Shown here: positions 1-8,967 of the stretch, piece after piece
Layout: every line of letters begins with the position of its first letter
Numbering within the stretch: the first letter of the stretch is position 1
DNA from: a virus
Strand: one strand, 5' to 3'
DNA length: 64,000 nt
IMG/VR virus record: IMGVR_UViG_3300046512_000087
Coordinates: 29,404-93,403 of that record
Translations under genes and position numbers: made by a program
Notes under the pieces: generated by a model
What the model was told of the DNA's origin: nothing
The model's input: only the letters and a program-made list of their open reading frames with translations
Database searches by the model: none

Positions 1-68
1 TTACGCTCAGCAGCCATCACCACACCCTGACCCGAGTAGTAGTGGTCCTGCACGTCCCAAGTAGACAT
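1..68 (-). CDS. Tail protein, N-terminal fragment (runs off left edge)
   Basis: The first 22 codons of a gene that continues beyond the window. It begins MSTWDVQDHYYSGQGVV, and its ATG at 68 follows a GAGGAA ribosome site at good spacing. It comes last after the connector, tail-completion and terminator genes, where a tail tube or sheath gene is expected in this head-tail order. The tail role is inferred from position and from a general resemblance of the opening residues to tail tube-type proteins; the fragment is too short to be sure. Confidence 0.5.
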   Translation of the reverse strand, partial: MSTWDVQDHYYSGQGVVMAAER

Positions 69-111
69 ATTGTGTTCCTCTTCAAAAACAGTTCAGGGTG
101 TAGGTTTGAGA

Positions 112-417
112 TCAAGCCGTTGCAGGCGCCCAGTCTACCAGGAGTTTTTTGCCGGTGGTGTCAGTCGAGACACGGATTTGACCGGCTGCCGAGATGGTCA
201 CGGTGTTCAGCGCCACGTCCACGCCGTCAGTCAGATTGACCACGCTCAGGATAGTGGAGCCGGTAGTGACACCCGCCAGGGCGATGTTGGTTGCAGCCGC
301 AGCACCGGCAACAGCGTTGTGCTTGCGAAGTTGCAATTGACGGATTGCTTGACCCAGCTGGCGATTGAAGCCGCTGCCGCCGTCACCGAGGGTCTTTGGA
401 ACAGTAATGAGTGGCAT
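112..417 (-). CDS. Hypothetical structural-region protein, 101 aa
   Basis: A 101-residue protein preceded by AGAGGA at proper spacing. The N-terminal third is polar and helical in character, with a QLGQAIRQLQ stretch. The rest is Ala/Val/Thr-rich with alternating residues and looks beta-rich, as in small virion or decoration proteins. It lies between a tail-terminator-like gene and a tail gene, so a virion role is likely but not shown. At 331-350 its DNA holds TTGCAATTGA and ATTGC separated by three bases, a broken relative of the dispersed 14-bp repeat. Confidence 0.7.
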   Translation of the reverse strand: MPLITVPKTLGDGGSGFNRQLGQAIRQLQLRKHNAVAGAAAATNIALAGVTTGSTILSVVNLTDGVDVALNTVTISAAGQIRVSTDTTGKKLLVDWAPATA

Positions 418-489
418 GTTGAATCCTCTGAAAGCTGAATCAAGGGTAGTCAGGACCTGATTCTATGCTGTGGGGTACTACCTAACAAA

Positions 490-939
490 TCAGATAACGG
501 GGATCGGTACTGCCCAGCGCTGAGCCCACATCACCGTACCGTTCTTTTCATCCTCCGGGGTCTCCAGCAAAAAGCGGTAGAGGTGCCCGGATGGCGAGCG
601 TTTAGCGCGCATGGCCTTGCGGATCTCACCCATGATTCTCAGGTTACTGGCCTTGGCCTGGGGCGTGTTCAGGCTCTGACCTTCAGCAATGATCAGGACT
701 GTGAAGATGGCCTCGCCAGACGTGCCTGTACGGTTGGTGTCCTTGCCGGGCTCTGCTATAGCACGCATGCCCTCATAAATGACACCAGCACACGGCTTCA
801 CCGCTGCCTTGGATTTATCCATGAGTTCTTCGTAGCTCAGGACCGGGATCACTTTGTCGGTGAGTTTTGCAATTGATTGCAAGATCTCCTTCAGCTCATC
901 CATTACCCTGATGACCACATCGGTGTTGTCGGTAATCAT
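490..939 (-). CDS. Putative tail terminator / gp37-like protein
   Basis: A 149-residue protein. It sits directly downstream of a tail-completion gene and overlaps it in an ATGA arrangement (TGA at 938-936, ATG at 939-937). The C-terminus, with a QRWAVPIPVI ending, and the size suit the DUF1834/gp37-type tail-terminator proteins that cap the tail tube at the connector. Family assignment rests on gene order and ending rather than a firm motif. One copy of the 14-bp repeat lies inside the gene at 868-881, read as LQSIA within an N-terminal helix. Confidence 0.55.
   Translation of the reverse strand: MITDNTDVVIRVMDELKEILQSIAKLTDKVIPVLSYEELMDKSKAAVKPCAGVIYEGMRAIAEPGKDTNRTGTSGEAIFTVLIIAEGQSLNTPQAKASNLRIMGEIRKAMRAKRSPSGHLYRFLLETPEDEKNGTVMWAQRWAVPIPVI
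868..881 (+). repeat. 14-bp dyad repeat in coding sequence
   Basis: Exact TGCAATTGATTGCA in the tail-terminator-like gene, read as LQSIA. Confidence 0.95.
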
Positions 940-1373
940 GCCAATGCCTTCTTGATACGTTTGATCAGCAGACTGGTCACCAGAGTGGCGTCCTGTTCAC
1001 TGAAGCCCAGGAAGACCCGCTGGAGCTGGCCGTCCGTTCCGTTGTTGTGCCTTGCAGCGTAGGGGACATCTGTGGAGATGATACGGGCATCAGGGCCGTC
1101 TGCCGCCAGCTGGAGCGACCTGAACAGCCTGCCAGTGTCGAACAGTGTCCCACCGCCTCTACCAGTGCGCGCACGTTTCTTTGCGGCGCCAGACTGCACC
1201 CAGGGCGTCCCATCGGGATTCACCTGTTGCAGGTAGCGGGTACGGATGCGGTTAAAAAGAAAAGCCCCTGCCTCGTCAAGAATCTGAACGGTGTCAAGGG
1301 CTTGTTCCAGGTTCTTCAGGACAGCATCTACACCTGCTTGCCCTATAACGGTAACGCTGAGTCTTGTGGTCAT
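936..1373 (-). CDS. Phage virion morphogenesis / tail completion protein (gpS-like)
   Basis: A 145-residue protein of the Phage_tail_S type, which joins tail to head. Visible hallmarks are an N-terminal helical region, NRIRTRYLQQVNPDGTPW near residues 42-59, then LFDTGRLFRSL (about 77-87), the DTG.L..S pattern typical of this family, and a basic C-terminal helix. It overlaps the upstream connector gene in a TGATG arrangement at 1373, implying coupled translation. Confidence 0.75.
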   Translation of the reverse strand: MTTRLSVTVIGQAGVDAVLKNLEQALDTVQILDEAGAFLFNRIRTRYLQQVNPDGTPWVQSGAAKKRARTGRGGGTLFDTGRLFRSLQLAADGPDARIISTDVPYAARHNNGTDGQLQRVFLGFSEQDATLVTSLLIKRIKKALA

Positions 1374-1987
1374 CAGAACACCGGTCGGTAGGTGAAGCCG
1401 ATGTTCCTCAGATAAGGGCTCACGATAGCCATGGCATGATCACCCGACATACGAGCGCCCTTCTCGGCTTCGTCATTGCGGTTGGTAGGGGCGCCGAAGT
1501 TCCAGACGACGGGCACATAAGCCAGGATAGCCTCGGTGAGCCAGTCAGGCACGATCTCGATGTCCGAGTCTTCGTAGCCCGAGGAATATGCCACCTTCAC
1601 GAACTTGTCGGAGTACATCCGTTGGTCCACGTAGACGATTCCTCGAATGTAATCCACCTTGCCCGCTGTGGTGATATCCAGGGGCTCGTTGCATTCGTTC
1701 CAGGCCCGGCCACTGGTGATAGTCAGGGCGAGGTCTTTGCGTGCGAGGCCAGAACGCAGCTTCAGTCGGAACAAGCCCGCTGGAACTACGTCGTTGAAGA
1801 CACCCGGGTCGAGGTGAAAGATATCTTCACTCTCCTGGAACTGGAGATTGGAATCCAGCTCCACGCCGATCCTCAATTGAGCCGCACCGATTGCCGACTC
1901 AATAAAGGGAGCTACACCCAGGATGTCATCACCGATGGCCATGCGGCTTTTCACTACTTCGTTTGAAATCAGCAAAATGTCAGTCAT
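1373..1987 (-). CDS. Putative head-tail connector (neck) protein, 204 aa
   Basis: Not recognised from a named motif. Position and size suggest a connector or adaptor: it follows the major capsid protein and one unknown gene, and precedes tail-completion genes. The N-terminal residues form a helix-rich region (VVKSRM...FIESAIGAAQLRIG), as in many gp6-like adaptors, followed by a beta-rich middle (IRGIVYVDQ). The start ATG has AGGAG 8 bases upstream. Confidence 0.6.
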   Translation of the reverse strand: MTDILLISNEVVKSRMAIGDDILGVAPFIESAIGAAQLRIGVELDSNLQFQESEDIFHLDPGVFNDVVPAGLFRLKLRSGLARKDLALTITSGRAWNECNEPLDITTAGKVDYIRGIVYVDQRMYSDKFVKVAYSSGYEDSDIEIVPDWLTEAILAYVPVVWNFGAPTNRNDEAEKGARMSGDHAMAIVSPYLRNIGFTYRPVF

Positions 1988-2001
1988 GGCCTTGCTCCTG
2001 G

Positions 2002-2427
2002 TTAGACCGGTACGCCGTCGCCGTCGTTTTCCGAACCTTCAGGACCGTCTTCATCCAGGTGGTCGAAGAGTTCTGCTTCTTCTTCCTCGGTGGACAGGCT
2101 CAGACGGCCTTTGGAATCAACGGCGCCTTGTTCCAGCAGAGCGGCGTTGGCACTGATCGTTTCTTCACGCTGGAAGTAGTTGTCGATCTTGCCCTGGCGG
2201 TCCTGGGCTTCAGGCTTTTTCCAGCGCTTGAACATCGGTGCGCCGTCCAGTTCCCAGCCCAGCATGACCAGAGCCTGATCCTTGTTGGCGGTGTAGGTCA
2301 CGCCCGACTCGTAGAGCTTGCCCTGGCGATGCACACGTTGGACTTTACCGGCCAGGACCAGCTTCACGGTCTCTACTGCCGGTGCGGCGTTTTCATTTGC
2401 GTCTTTGTCGGTGATGTTGATGCCCAT
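2002..2427 (-). CDS. Hypothetical head-region protein, acidic C-terminus, 141 aa
   Basis: A 141-residue protein between the major capsid gene and the connector. The middle part (residues about 22-60) looks beta-rich, and the last 30 residues are strongly acidic (EEEEAELFDHLDEDG). Position suggests a small head or connector component. No family recognised. The start has AGGG upstream. Confidence 0.7.
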   Translation of the reverse strand: MGINITDKDANENAAPAVETVKLVLAGKVQRVHRQGKLYESGVTYTANKDQALVMLGWELDGAPMFKRWKKPEAQDRQGKIDNYFQREETISANAALLEQGAVDSKGRLSLSTEEEEAELFDHLDEDGPEGSENDGDGVPV

Positions 2428-2475
2428 TGCCCTGTTACTCCACTGTTTTGGGAAAACCCGATTCTAGGGCCTTCT

Positions 2476-2489
2476 TGCAATTGATTGCA
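2476..2489 (+). repeat. 14-bp dispersed dyad repeat, intergenic
   Basis: Exact TGCAATTGATTGCA. Lies between the start of the 2002-2427 gene and the terminator behind the capsid gene. Confidence 0.95.
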
Positions 2490-2496
2490 ACGCCCA

Positions 2497-2531
2497 ATAA
2501 AAAAAGGGCGAAGCCTAAGCCCGCCCTTTTT
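2497..2531 (-). terminator. Terminator behind major capsid gene
   Basis: On the minus strand AAAAAGGGCGGGC, a short loop, then GCCCTTTTTTT: a GC-rich stem followed by a T run, 18 bases past the capsid stop codon. Intrinsic terminators directly after the capsid gene are common because they set capsid mRNA excess. Confidence 0.8.
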
Positions 2532-2548
2532 CTTAACCAGCCCGGCTA

Positions 2549-3484
2549 TTACTGGCCGATGTTGGTGTACTTGACTACCGCATTCACTTCTTCGATCTGG
2601 AACGCCACACGGGCGGTCAGCACGATGATGAACTCACGGGTAGTGATGTCCTTATCGTATTCGATGGTGATCTGACGCTGCACGCCGAAGATGAAGTTCA
2701 GTGGGTTACTGAACAGACCGTTGGCAGTAGGCATCAGCGGCACGCCGGTAACCTGGGAACCGAACACGAACAGCGGCAGGTTGCCTTGAACTTGTTGGTC
2801 ACCCAGAGCAGTGGCGCGCTGGCCGTAGATGTCGCGCATTTCGGTTTCGTTGTCGGTCGAAACGAAGTGTTTCAGAGCCGAGCGGTTACGCAGGTACTTG
2901 TCAGGCATGGTTTTGACGCCAGTCTTGATCAAGTCCTTGTTGAACGGTACGCCGCCAGCGTCAACGACGTTAGCAGTGGACAGCTTCAGCCAGCCATCTT
3001 GCAGAGCCAGATAAGCGTCACCGGAGGTGGTGTCACCACGGATGCCCAGCTCTTCCAGGTCGAGAGCAGCACGCTCGCCCATCATGTCAACCAGGGTCTG
3101 ATGCAGGCCACCGGCGCCGGAGGTAGGAGCAGCGTTGATGTTGCCACGCTCGATGTTGTCTTCGATCACGTCGTACGGCAGACGGACTTCGGCAATCACT
3201 TCCTTGGTGTTCAGGGTCACTTGACCCAGATCAGGCTTGGAGCGCTGGCTTTCGGTCAGAGCAACGCCAGAAGTCGCGGCGCGCAGGATGCGGTTGCCGA
3301 AACCGATTTTGTTGATCTTCATTTCCGGGGTGTTCATGGTCACCGTGCGAACGCTTTGCAGCATGGTGTCCTGGTCGATCAGCGTGCGGATGAAGCGGTC
3401 GGTCTGGTCCGGGTTCAGCTTACCAGCGACGGCCAGATCAGACAGCGCCATGTCGGCCTTTTTGATCAGTTCTGCATTTTCCAT
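2549..3484 (-). CDS. Major capsid protein (XkdG/HK97-fold type)
   Basis: A 311-residue protein, the expected length for an HK97-fold shell protein of the PBSX XkdG type. It starts with a helical N-arm, and the text MKINKIGFGNRILR...TLNTKEVIAEVRLPYDVIEDN is typical of phage major capsid proteins of this group. The spine helix (LVDMMGERAALDLEELGIRGD) and a C-terminal beta strand with TREFIIVLTARVAFQ follow. It stands behind the protease and scaffold-like genes and before an intrinsic terminator. The ATG has GAGGAA upstream. Confidence 0.85.
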   Translation of the reverse strand: MENAELIKKADMALSDLAVAGKLNPDQTDRFIRTLIDQDTMLQSVRTVTMNTPEMKINKIGFGNRILRAATSGVALTESQRSKPDLGQVTLNTKEVIAEVRLPYDVIEDNIERGNINAAPTSGAGGLHQTLVDMMGERAALDLEELGIRGDTTSGDAYLALQDGWLKLSTANVVDAGGVPFNKDLIKTGVKTMPDKYLRNRSALKHFVSTDNETEMRDIYGQRATALGDQQVQGNLPLFVFGSQVTGVPLMPTANGLFSNPLNFIFGVQRQITIEYDKDITTREFIIVLTARVAFQIEEVNAVVKYTNIGQ

Positions 3485-3517
3485 ATCAATTTCCTCGGTA
3501 CTAAGGGTAAGGCCGAC

Positions 3518-4657
3518 TTATTTGTTCCGTTGCTGCCGGGGGATCATGGCGGTATCGAACATCCCGGTGCGTGGATCGGGGTTTTCAGTTTTCTGGACCA
3601 GCTGGCCGCTTGGGGTGTCGCCACCAGCAGGAGGCGCTGCAACCAGTCCATTCACTGCGGTAACCGCACTCTCAGACTTCCGAGCGATTTCGTCAACACG
3701 ACCGCCCAGCTCTTTTTGAGTTTCTACCAGGGTGGCCTGACCTTCAGCAGTCTTCTGGACCAGTGCGGTCAGAGAAGTCAGGCTCTTCAGGATTTCTTCC
3801 AGGCCACCTTCGGACTTGACCACAGCTTCTGCAACCGGGGCCGGAGCTGTAACGGGCTCTACAACAGGTTCTACCGCTGGAGCCTCGGGCGCTGCTGGTA
3901 CTTCAGGCACAGCCGGAGCTTCTGGAGCCGCTGGCTTTTCACCTTCTTCAACCTTGGCTGGCTCGACCACAGGCTCTTCGGTCTTCTGGATCAGGGTGAG
4001 AGCCTTGGCAACCTCGGCTTCCATCTTGAACGCCTGGGAAGGCAGACCGTTGATCAAACCAGTGACGTAGGTCTGGAAGTCGGTGAACAGCTTGGTCGCA
4101 TCGCCAACGGCATCAGTCGGGCTGGACGAGTTGTAAAGCAGGGTGTACAGGGTGTCGGTGAACACACTGGTGGCAGTACGCACCGAGTCGTAGAAACCCT
4201 GGGCCTTCACGGCGGTAACGAAGTCACTCGAAACCTCATCGGAGTACGGCGCGAAGGATTTCATGACCAGCGCAACATCGGCAGACAGCTTCACCAGCTG
4301 GTACTCGCCACCTTCGACTGGAGTCTCCTGGCGGAACACAGTGGTGCCGTCTTCGCCGGTTTCCATGGCATCGACTTTGAAGCCGTTATCTTCCAGGGAT
4401 TTACGGACGGCCTCCAATTCAGGGCCCACCTTTGCAGCCGTAGCCACACCAACAATCACTGGACCGGTGGAGACTGCTTGGGCTTCACCCTTCAGTACCC
4501 GCGAGATCGCAGTGCTCAAACCATTCAAATTGATCATCAGGTTGCCCCCTTCCTCGGATTTCAGTACACGGAACGGAATCTTGTTCGCTCCACGCTTGAC
4601 CAGTGAGATGTAGCCGACATTGGCATCCGTCATCTCAGTAATAACTTTCTTCACCAT
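3518..4657 (-). CDS. Scaffold-like head assembly protein with XkdF-type N-terminus
   Basis: A 379-residue protein. The N-terminus (VGYISLVKRGANKIPF, residues 14-29) matches the opening seen in XkdF-like head proteins. The middle is a low-complexity Pro/Ala/Glu linker with repeated PEAPAVPE units (about 225-275). The C-terminal third is a predicted coiled coil (LEEILKSLTSLTALVQKTAEGQ and following). This make-up fits a scaffold or capsid assembly protein. It lies between the protease and the major capsid gene. GAGG lies 9 bases before the ATG. Confidence 0.65.
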   Translation of the reverse strand: MVKKVITEMTDANVGYISLVKRGANKIPFRVLKSEEGGNLMINLNGLSTAISRVLKGEAQAVSTGPVIVGVATAAKVGPELEAVRKSLEDNGFKVDAMETGEDGTTVFRQETPVEGGEYQLVKLSADVALVMKSFAPYSDEVSSDFVTAVKAQGFYDSVRTATSVFTDTLYTLLYNSSSPTDAVGDATKLFTDFQTYVTGLINGLPSQAFKMEAEVAKALTLIQKTEEPVVEPAKVEEGEKPAAPEAPAVPEVPAAPEAPAVEPVVEPVTAPAPVAEAVVKSEGGLEEILKSLTSLTALVQKTAEGQATLVETQKELGGRVDEIARKSESAVTAVNGLVAAPPAGGDTPSGQLVQKTENPDPRTGMFDTAMIPRQQRNK

Positions 4658-4713
4658 GGCGATAGCCTCGTAGCACTGGCGCGAGTGTATACCCGCTCTG
4701 TTCTACCGAACAA

Positions 4714-5316
4714 TTACGCCAGTATGATTTCTGGGATGATGGCCAGCTCGTCTACAGTGGCGAATCGGTGAATGTGCTCTTCAGCAACCTCGGTGATGGT
4801 GCCTGCAATGATCAGGTGGAAGTGGCCATCCACGACATCGGTTTCTCCACCCAGGAACTTGCCGGTCTCGTCAAAGCGCACATACCAGTTGTGGACGTGG
4901 CCGTCATCTTCAGACGTGGTGCCGGTAGCCATGATTGGGTGATCAATCTCTATTTCCTGCTGTTCCCGGATGACATAGGCCTCCATGCTGAAGCCGTTCA
5001 ATTCCTTGTTCAGGATCTTCTGCCAGACATCTGGGTCAGCGATATGCACGCCTACTACCCAGGCTCCTTCGATGAAGGTTGGGTCCCCGGCCTGGGCAAT
5101 GAAGGACTCCACTACCTGGGCCTCGATCAGAATATTGTCGTGCATCATGTCGATGCTTCGGGTCTTGTCGGCACCCATGAAGCGCCACGCCATCTTGCGG
5201 ATCTCGTCCGCAGTCATGTACTCGTCGTGGGCGTCCAAGCGGTTGGGGGCGTAGACCTCGGAATACACCACTTGCAGGTACTCGGGTGGATCTGGTTTTA
5301 CTACCGGCGCGGCCAT
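4714..5316 (-). CDS. Prohead protease, XkdF / peptidase S78_2 type
   Basis: A 200-residue putative serine protease that would mature the prohead. Family features are seen in order: VVYSEVYAPNRLDAHDEYMT, RKMAWRFM, a MHDN segment that probably holds the catalytic His, VVESFIAQ, GAWVVGVHIADPDVWQKI, and GFSMEAY, whose Ser is the likely nucleophile. I choose the ATG at 5316, which overlaps the upstream TGA as TGATG, over a GTG one codon earlier. Confidence 0.8.
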   Translation of the reverse strand: MAAPVVKPDPPEYLQVVYSEVYAPNRLDAHDEYMTADEIRKMAWRFMGADKTRSIDMMHDNILIEAQVVESFIAQAGDPTFIEGAWVVGVHIADPDVWQKILNKELNGFSMEAYVIREQQEIEIDHPIMATGTTSEDDGHVHNWYVRFDETGKFLGGETDVVDGHFHLIIAGTITEVAEEHIHRFATVDELAIIPEIILA

Positions 5317-5516
5317 CACTGAACTCCTGCAATTGATTGCAAGACTGTGGGGTCTGGCTCGGCACCGAACAACTCCTTCAGTCTTGCATCTGTATAGCCC
5401 AATTGAGACTTGAAAAACTCCCTGGACACGGTGTTATGCGTGATCTTCAGCGCAGCCAACGAGGCGTCTGTCAGGTCGATCTTCCCATCCATTACTTTCA
5501 CGGCCTGCTTACGCAT
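5316..5516 (-). CDS. Small head-region protein, 66 aa
   Basis: A 66-residue protein between the minor head protein and the protease. It is coupled to both by overlap: its TGA overlaps the protease ATG, and its own ATG lies inside the end of the upstream gene after GGAGAAGG. No family recognised. Its last residues (LQSIAGVQ) are encoded by a copy of the 14-bp repeat, so the repeat shapes the C-terminus. Confidence 0.7.
   Translation of the reverse strand: MRKQAVKVMDGKIDLTDASLAALKITHNTVSREFFKSQLGYTDARLKELFGAEPDPTVLQSIAGVQ
5328..5341 (+). repeat. 14-bp dyad repeat in coding sequence
   Basis: Exact TGCAATTGATTGCA at the 3' end of the 66-aa head gene, read as LQSIA. Confidence 0.95.
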
Positions 5517-7107
5517 CACCTTCTCCCAGGTTCTTCAGCACATCGGGGTCATCCGGCTTCACGCTCAAGGGGCTGCTCTTGCCTGCCAACAGGATCTTGC
5601 CAATAGGCTGACCGTCAATGCGGAAGGGAAGGTCTACAAGCGCCACCAGGGCCTTGGGGTCGCTGCTCTCCAGCAGATCTGTTACAGCCTTCTGCTCGTT
5701 CACTGTCAGGGTCAAGAACTCGTCATGCAGGGCACCACCCTGTAGTAGATCAATCTGGATTTGCTCCTTGAGGCTGTACCAGTCCGCTGATGCCGCTGTG
5801 TATCCGAGCTTGCTGTAGGTGTAGATGCCCAGGCTGCCCCCGGCTCCTACGGTGAAGATCTCGGCCCCCACCAGGGTGGAAGTCTTCATCATGGAGACAT
5901 GCAGGCGCCTGAAGAACAGGGCAGCCAGCTTCGGGTCGGCTGTCTTGAAGTCAATGAAGTTCGCGTACATGGTCCCAGTGAACGGGTCGAACACGGCATT
6001 GGCGTCGGCCACAATTCGAGGCTCTACGATCCTGGCGCGCATGCTGATTTCACCGTCTTCAGTGAACTTCAACAGGCCCTTGGTCTCGGAATCCAGCAGG
6101 TCTTTTGGAGCAAGGCCGGACAGCTCTGAAAGAACCTTGACAGGGCTCACACCAACATAGGAGTTCCAGTAGTCAAGCTGTGCCTGGGTAACTGGGGACT
6201 TCAGCTCATCGAAAGCACTCTCGGTGACGATCTCCCTGCTGGACTCTGTAGCGGTGGTCTCTTTCGGCACCAATACCGTGGTCTGTGCCGTACGCACACA
6301 AAGAGTCCTGCACCCAGGGTGAAAGGGTGGGATGTGCAAGCCCGCTGCCGTAAGTTGTTCAGCAGTCATCTCCTTGTAGGTCTTCAACGCCTCCGTGGTC
6401 TGCTTAGGCCAGGGCTGCACGGTCTTCAGGTCATCAGGGTTCTCCACCTTCAAGATCCTGGTGATCGACTCATGGGCATCTTCCACCCTGAAAACATGAC
6501 CATTGATGATCCGGCAGAAGGCACTGGTACGGCCATCAAGCACAGCGTCGAGGCGGTAGTCCGAGAACCCGAGTAGGTCTGCCTCCGCAGTGAACCCCCA
6601 GGTGGACAGCCTGCTGGCCTGCAAGGTGGCAAGCATCTGCATGCGCTCGTTACCCGTAGAGGCAAAGGAGACAAATTCGTCGAGGAATCGTGGCTTATCA
6701 GCCTTCTGGGCTACCCCATACTCGGCTTCCGAGTTTGCAATCAATTGCAAAGCCTTGTCCTGTACAGCTTCTGTCCCATTCAACGCAATGGACTGAATCA
6801 GAATCGTAGTCGTGTGGTTCAGCGTTTCATCGTACTTCCCGTTGGAAAACAGGGGGCTACGGGTTTGGGAGGCTTGGGCGGCGCCGAACACAGCAAAGGC
6901 CCACAGGGAATACTTCAGGTACTCACGGTTGGCCTCGGCGGCTGGCTTCAGGTCAATGGTGTCTACCAGCGCCCGGGCCGCATCAAAGTTACCACCGGCA
7001 ATCTCCTTGGTCATCTTCGCGTAAATGGCTGCCGCCTGTGGCGCCCAGGTCTTGTAGAGCCGGGCCATCATCCCCGACTCGATCTCCAGGTAAGTCCTGA
7101 CGTCCAT
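5509..7107 (-). CDS. Minor head protein (Mu gpF / SPP1 gp7-like) with C-terminal extension
   Basis: A 532-residue head morphogenesis protein. The family core is seen around residues 190-275: LDGRTSAFCRIINGHVF and, later, LHIPPFHPGCRTLCV, the typical end of the domain (PP.HP.CR). About 230 further residues of unknown role follow. It comes right after the portal, as in PBSX and Mu-like head operons. The ATG at 7107 shares its A with the portal stop (TGATG), which decides against a GTG four codons upstream. A reverse-oriented 14-bp repeat at 6736-6749 encodes LQLIA. Confidence 0.8.
   Translation of the reverse strand: MDVRTYLEIESGMMARLYKTWAPQAAAIYAKMTKEIAGGNFDAARALVDTIDLKPAAEANREYLKYSLWAFAVFGAAQASQTRSPLFSNGKYDETLNHTTTILIQSIALNGTEAVQDKALQLIANSEAEYGVAQKADKPRFLDEFVSFASTGNERMQMLATLQASRLSTWGFTAEADLLGFSDYRLDAVLDGRTSAFCRIINGHVFRVEDAHESITRILKVENPDDLKTVQPWPKQTTEALKTYKEMTAEQLTAAGLHIPPFHPGCRTLCVRTAQTTVLVPKETTATESSREIVTESAFDELKSPVTQAQLDYWNSYVGVSPVKVLSELSGLAPKDLLDSETKGLLKFTEDGEISMRARIVEPRIVADANAVFDPFTGTMYANFIDFKTADPKLAALFFRRLHVSMMKTSTLVGAEIFTVGAGGSLGIYTYSKLGYTAASADWYSLKEQIQIDLLQGGALHDEFLTLTVNEQKAVTDLLESSDPKALVALVDLPFRIDGQPIGKILLAGKSSPLSVKPDDPDVLKNLGEGDA
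6736..6749 (-). repeat. 14-bp dyad repeat in coding sequence, reverse orientation
   Basis: Plus strand reads TGCAATCAATTGCA. Inside the minor head protein gene, read as LQLIA. Confidence 0.95.
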
Positions 7108-8885
7108 CAGTGGCAGCACCCGGCCAGTTCAATGACCCCTTCTTTAGTCGAGCCGAAAGCCCAGCTGGCAATCAGTAGATTGAACTCAGCCATTTCATCG
7201 GTGCTCAGGTCCTCGATTTTCGAGTGCATATCCGCGATATCAATGTCGGACAGCTCTGCCTTCACAGCCAACAACCCACGGGTACTGGCGTAGTCACGGG
7301 CCAGGGTGATCACCCGGCTCTCGGCTTTCTTCACCACCGCCAATTTGGCTGGGGATTGCGTGCCGGTAGGTGGCTTGCCTGCTGCATTCTTCTCAGGCGC
7401 AGTTGGTTGGGCTGGCTGGGCTTTCTGAGCGTCGATAGCGGCCTGGGCGAGTTCCTTGGTGGCGTTTGCAGTTTCCTCGTCGTACACCAGATTGACACCA
7501 CCGACAGACGCCACTTCTTGCACGTAGTCTTCGTCCTTGACCATACCCTTGAGCATTTCCAGGGCCTTGAGCTGGTTGTCCACGTTTTTCAACGTGATCG
7601 GCTTGCTGACAAAGCGCAGGGACTTGAAGCCCATGGCTTTCAAGATGGTCTTGTTGATGGTCTCGTCGAACTCGATACGCTCGGGGCGGAACACCTGTTC
7701 TTCCGCAACCATGTAGGCCACGACCGCAGTCGCGTAGTTGTAGTCATCAGAGCGCCCGAGGAACAGCTTGGGCAGGCGGAAACCTGCACGTACGTGCTCT
7801 TCAGTGGATACGTCGTACTTCTGGTACATCGAATCGTTGGCTGTCTGCGAGCCAAAACGTTCAACCGTAATCTGCACACCACCCCCCTTTTCAAGGGTGC
7901 CAGAGGTGGATTGGGCTTCTACTACAACGGCGCGCTGGCGGTTCTTCGACTTGCCGGACAGGTAACCCCGCAGCTGATCAGAAGCTGATGCAGCCAGGGC
8001 ACCACCCTGCACAAAGATGATCGCCGGGGGCATGCCACCCGCATCAAAGAATTCAAGGTTGGCCTCTTCGGCTTTCCGGCTGCCCAGGACGGAGGGGAGC
8101 TGGTTGATCCACCGTGGGACCGAGTACGGCGACCCAATGTCCGGGTTTACACCGAAGGCAATCAGTTCTGTGCCTCGTTGGTCCGCTGGAAGGGCCTCTC
8201 CATCTTTCACCCAGTCCCCGGTGTTCCGGTTCACTTCGCGGGTAGTGCCGAACTCGCGATAGTAGATGGTCTTCTGACCTACCTTCTGCACGTACCGGCG
8301 CTCGCGATCCCACATGCTCATGTCGATTTCTTTGCCGCCACGCTGCATTTTCTTGGTGACCAGCACCGGATCATCAAGTTTGACGAACCGCATCATGTGC
8401 CCTTCGACACTTCGGATAGCCAGAACGTCACCACTGACAGAGCGCAGCACCTCCAGGAAGCCATAGCCAATGGACTCCAGGTCCCGACGCAGCTTGCGGC
8501 GCAGCTGTAGGAACGACCGGCCAGGGATAGGCTCGTCAAAGAACTCTTTCGCCATCTGTTCTTCGTTGGGATCAACCTTTCCATCGGGGTCAGCAGGCAT
8601 GAACTCATGGCCAGTGCCGTCGATGTTCACTTCCATCGCCTCGATACACTGGCTTAGTGTGTTGTTCTGGTTGGGCAGCCGGGCCAGGACCTTGGGAACG
8701 AAGGGCGGTTGGATGACAACATTGGACGAACTCTGCGTGGTGAAGTACAGGTTCGAAAACTCGTCTTCAATCTGAAGAGCCGAATCAGCCATGACAAGGT
8801 AGGTATCTGCCCCAATAACCTTCTGAACGACGTGTACCTTGGGCTCAGCAATCTTCTTTTCAGTCCCTACAGCTGCCTTTGACAT
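7107..8885 (-). CDS. Portal protein (PBSX XkdE-like family)
   Basis: A 592-residue portal, forming the dodecameric DNA gate of the head. Features: FYLEVLRS-type text in GYGFLEVLRSVSGDVLAI, the tyrosine-rich central region with YYREFGTTRE, the SPYSVPRW segment, then RLPKLFLGRSDDYNYATA, a strong family signature, and a C-terminal tail rich in Ala/Gln/Pro. I set the start at the ATG at 8885 because GAGGT stands just before it; the GTG at 8930 has no ribosome site and lies close to a terminator. Confidence 0.85.
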   Translation of the reverse strand: MSKAAVGTEKKIAEPKVHVVQKVIGADTYLVMADSALQIEDEFSNLYFTTQSSSNVVIQPPFVPKVLARLPNQNNTLSQCIEAMEVNIDGTGHEFMPADPDGKVDPNEEQMAKEFFDEPIPGRSFLQLRRKLRRDLESIGYGFLEVLRSVSGDVLAIRSVEGHMMRFVKLDDPVLVTKKMQRGGKEIDMSMWDRERRYVQKVGQKTIYYREFGTTREVNRNTGDWVKDGEALPADQRGTELIAFGVNPDIGSPYSVPRWINQLPSVLGSRKAEEANLEFFDAGGMPPAIIFVQGGALAASASDQLRGYLSGKSKNRQRAVVVEAQSTSGTLEKGGGVQITVERFGSQTANDSMYQKYDVSTEEHVRAGFRLPKLFLGRSDDYNYATAVVAYMVAEEQVFRPERIEFDETINKTILKAMGFKSLRFVSKPITLKNVDNQLKALEMLKGMVKDEDYVQEVASVGGVNLVYDEETANATKELAQAAIDAQKAQPAQPTAPEKNAAGKPPTGTQSPAKLAVVKKAESRVITLARDYASTRGLLAVKAELSDIDIADMHSKIEDLSTDEMAEFNLLIASWAFGSTKEGVIELAGCCH

Positions 8886-8937
8886 ACCTACCTCATGCAT
8901 GAATTCGCGTATGCCGGGAGTGTATGTCACCTAACGT

Positions 8938-8960
8938 AAAAAAGGGAGCACTAGGCTCCC
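8938..8960 (-). terminator. Terminator behind the polymerase/HNH operon
   Basis: Minus strand: GGGAGC, five-base loop, GCTCCC, then six T. It separates the replication operon from the portal gene, so the head genes should have their own promoter nearby or be read through. Confidence 0.85.
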
Positions 8961-8967
8961 AGGGTTT

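Noticed and set aside
2786-4606. A 606-residue open frame on the plus strand opposite the capsid and scaffold genes
   Set aside because: No ribosome site, composition rich in Gln/Val/Phe as expected from reading the opposite strand of a GC-rich gene, and the minus-strand genes there are clearly real.
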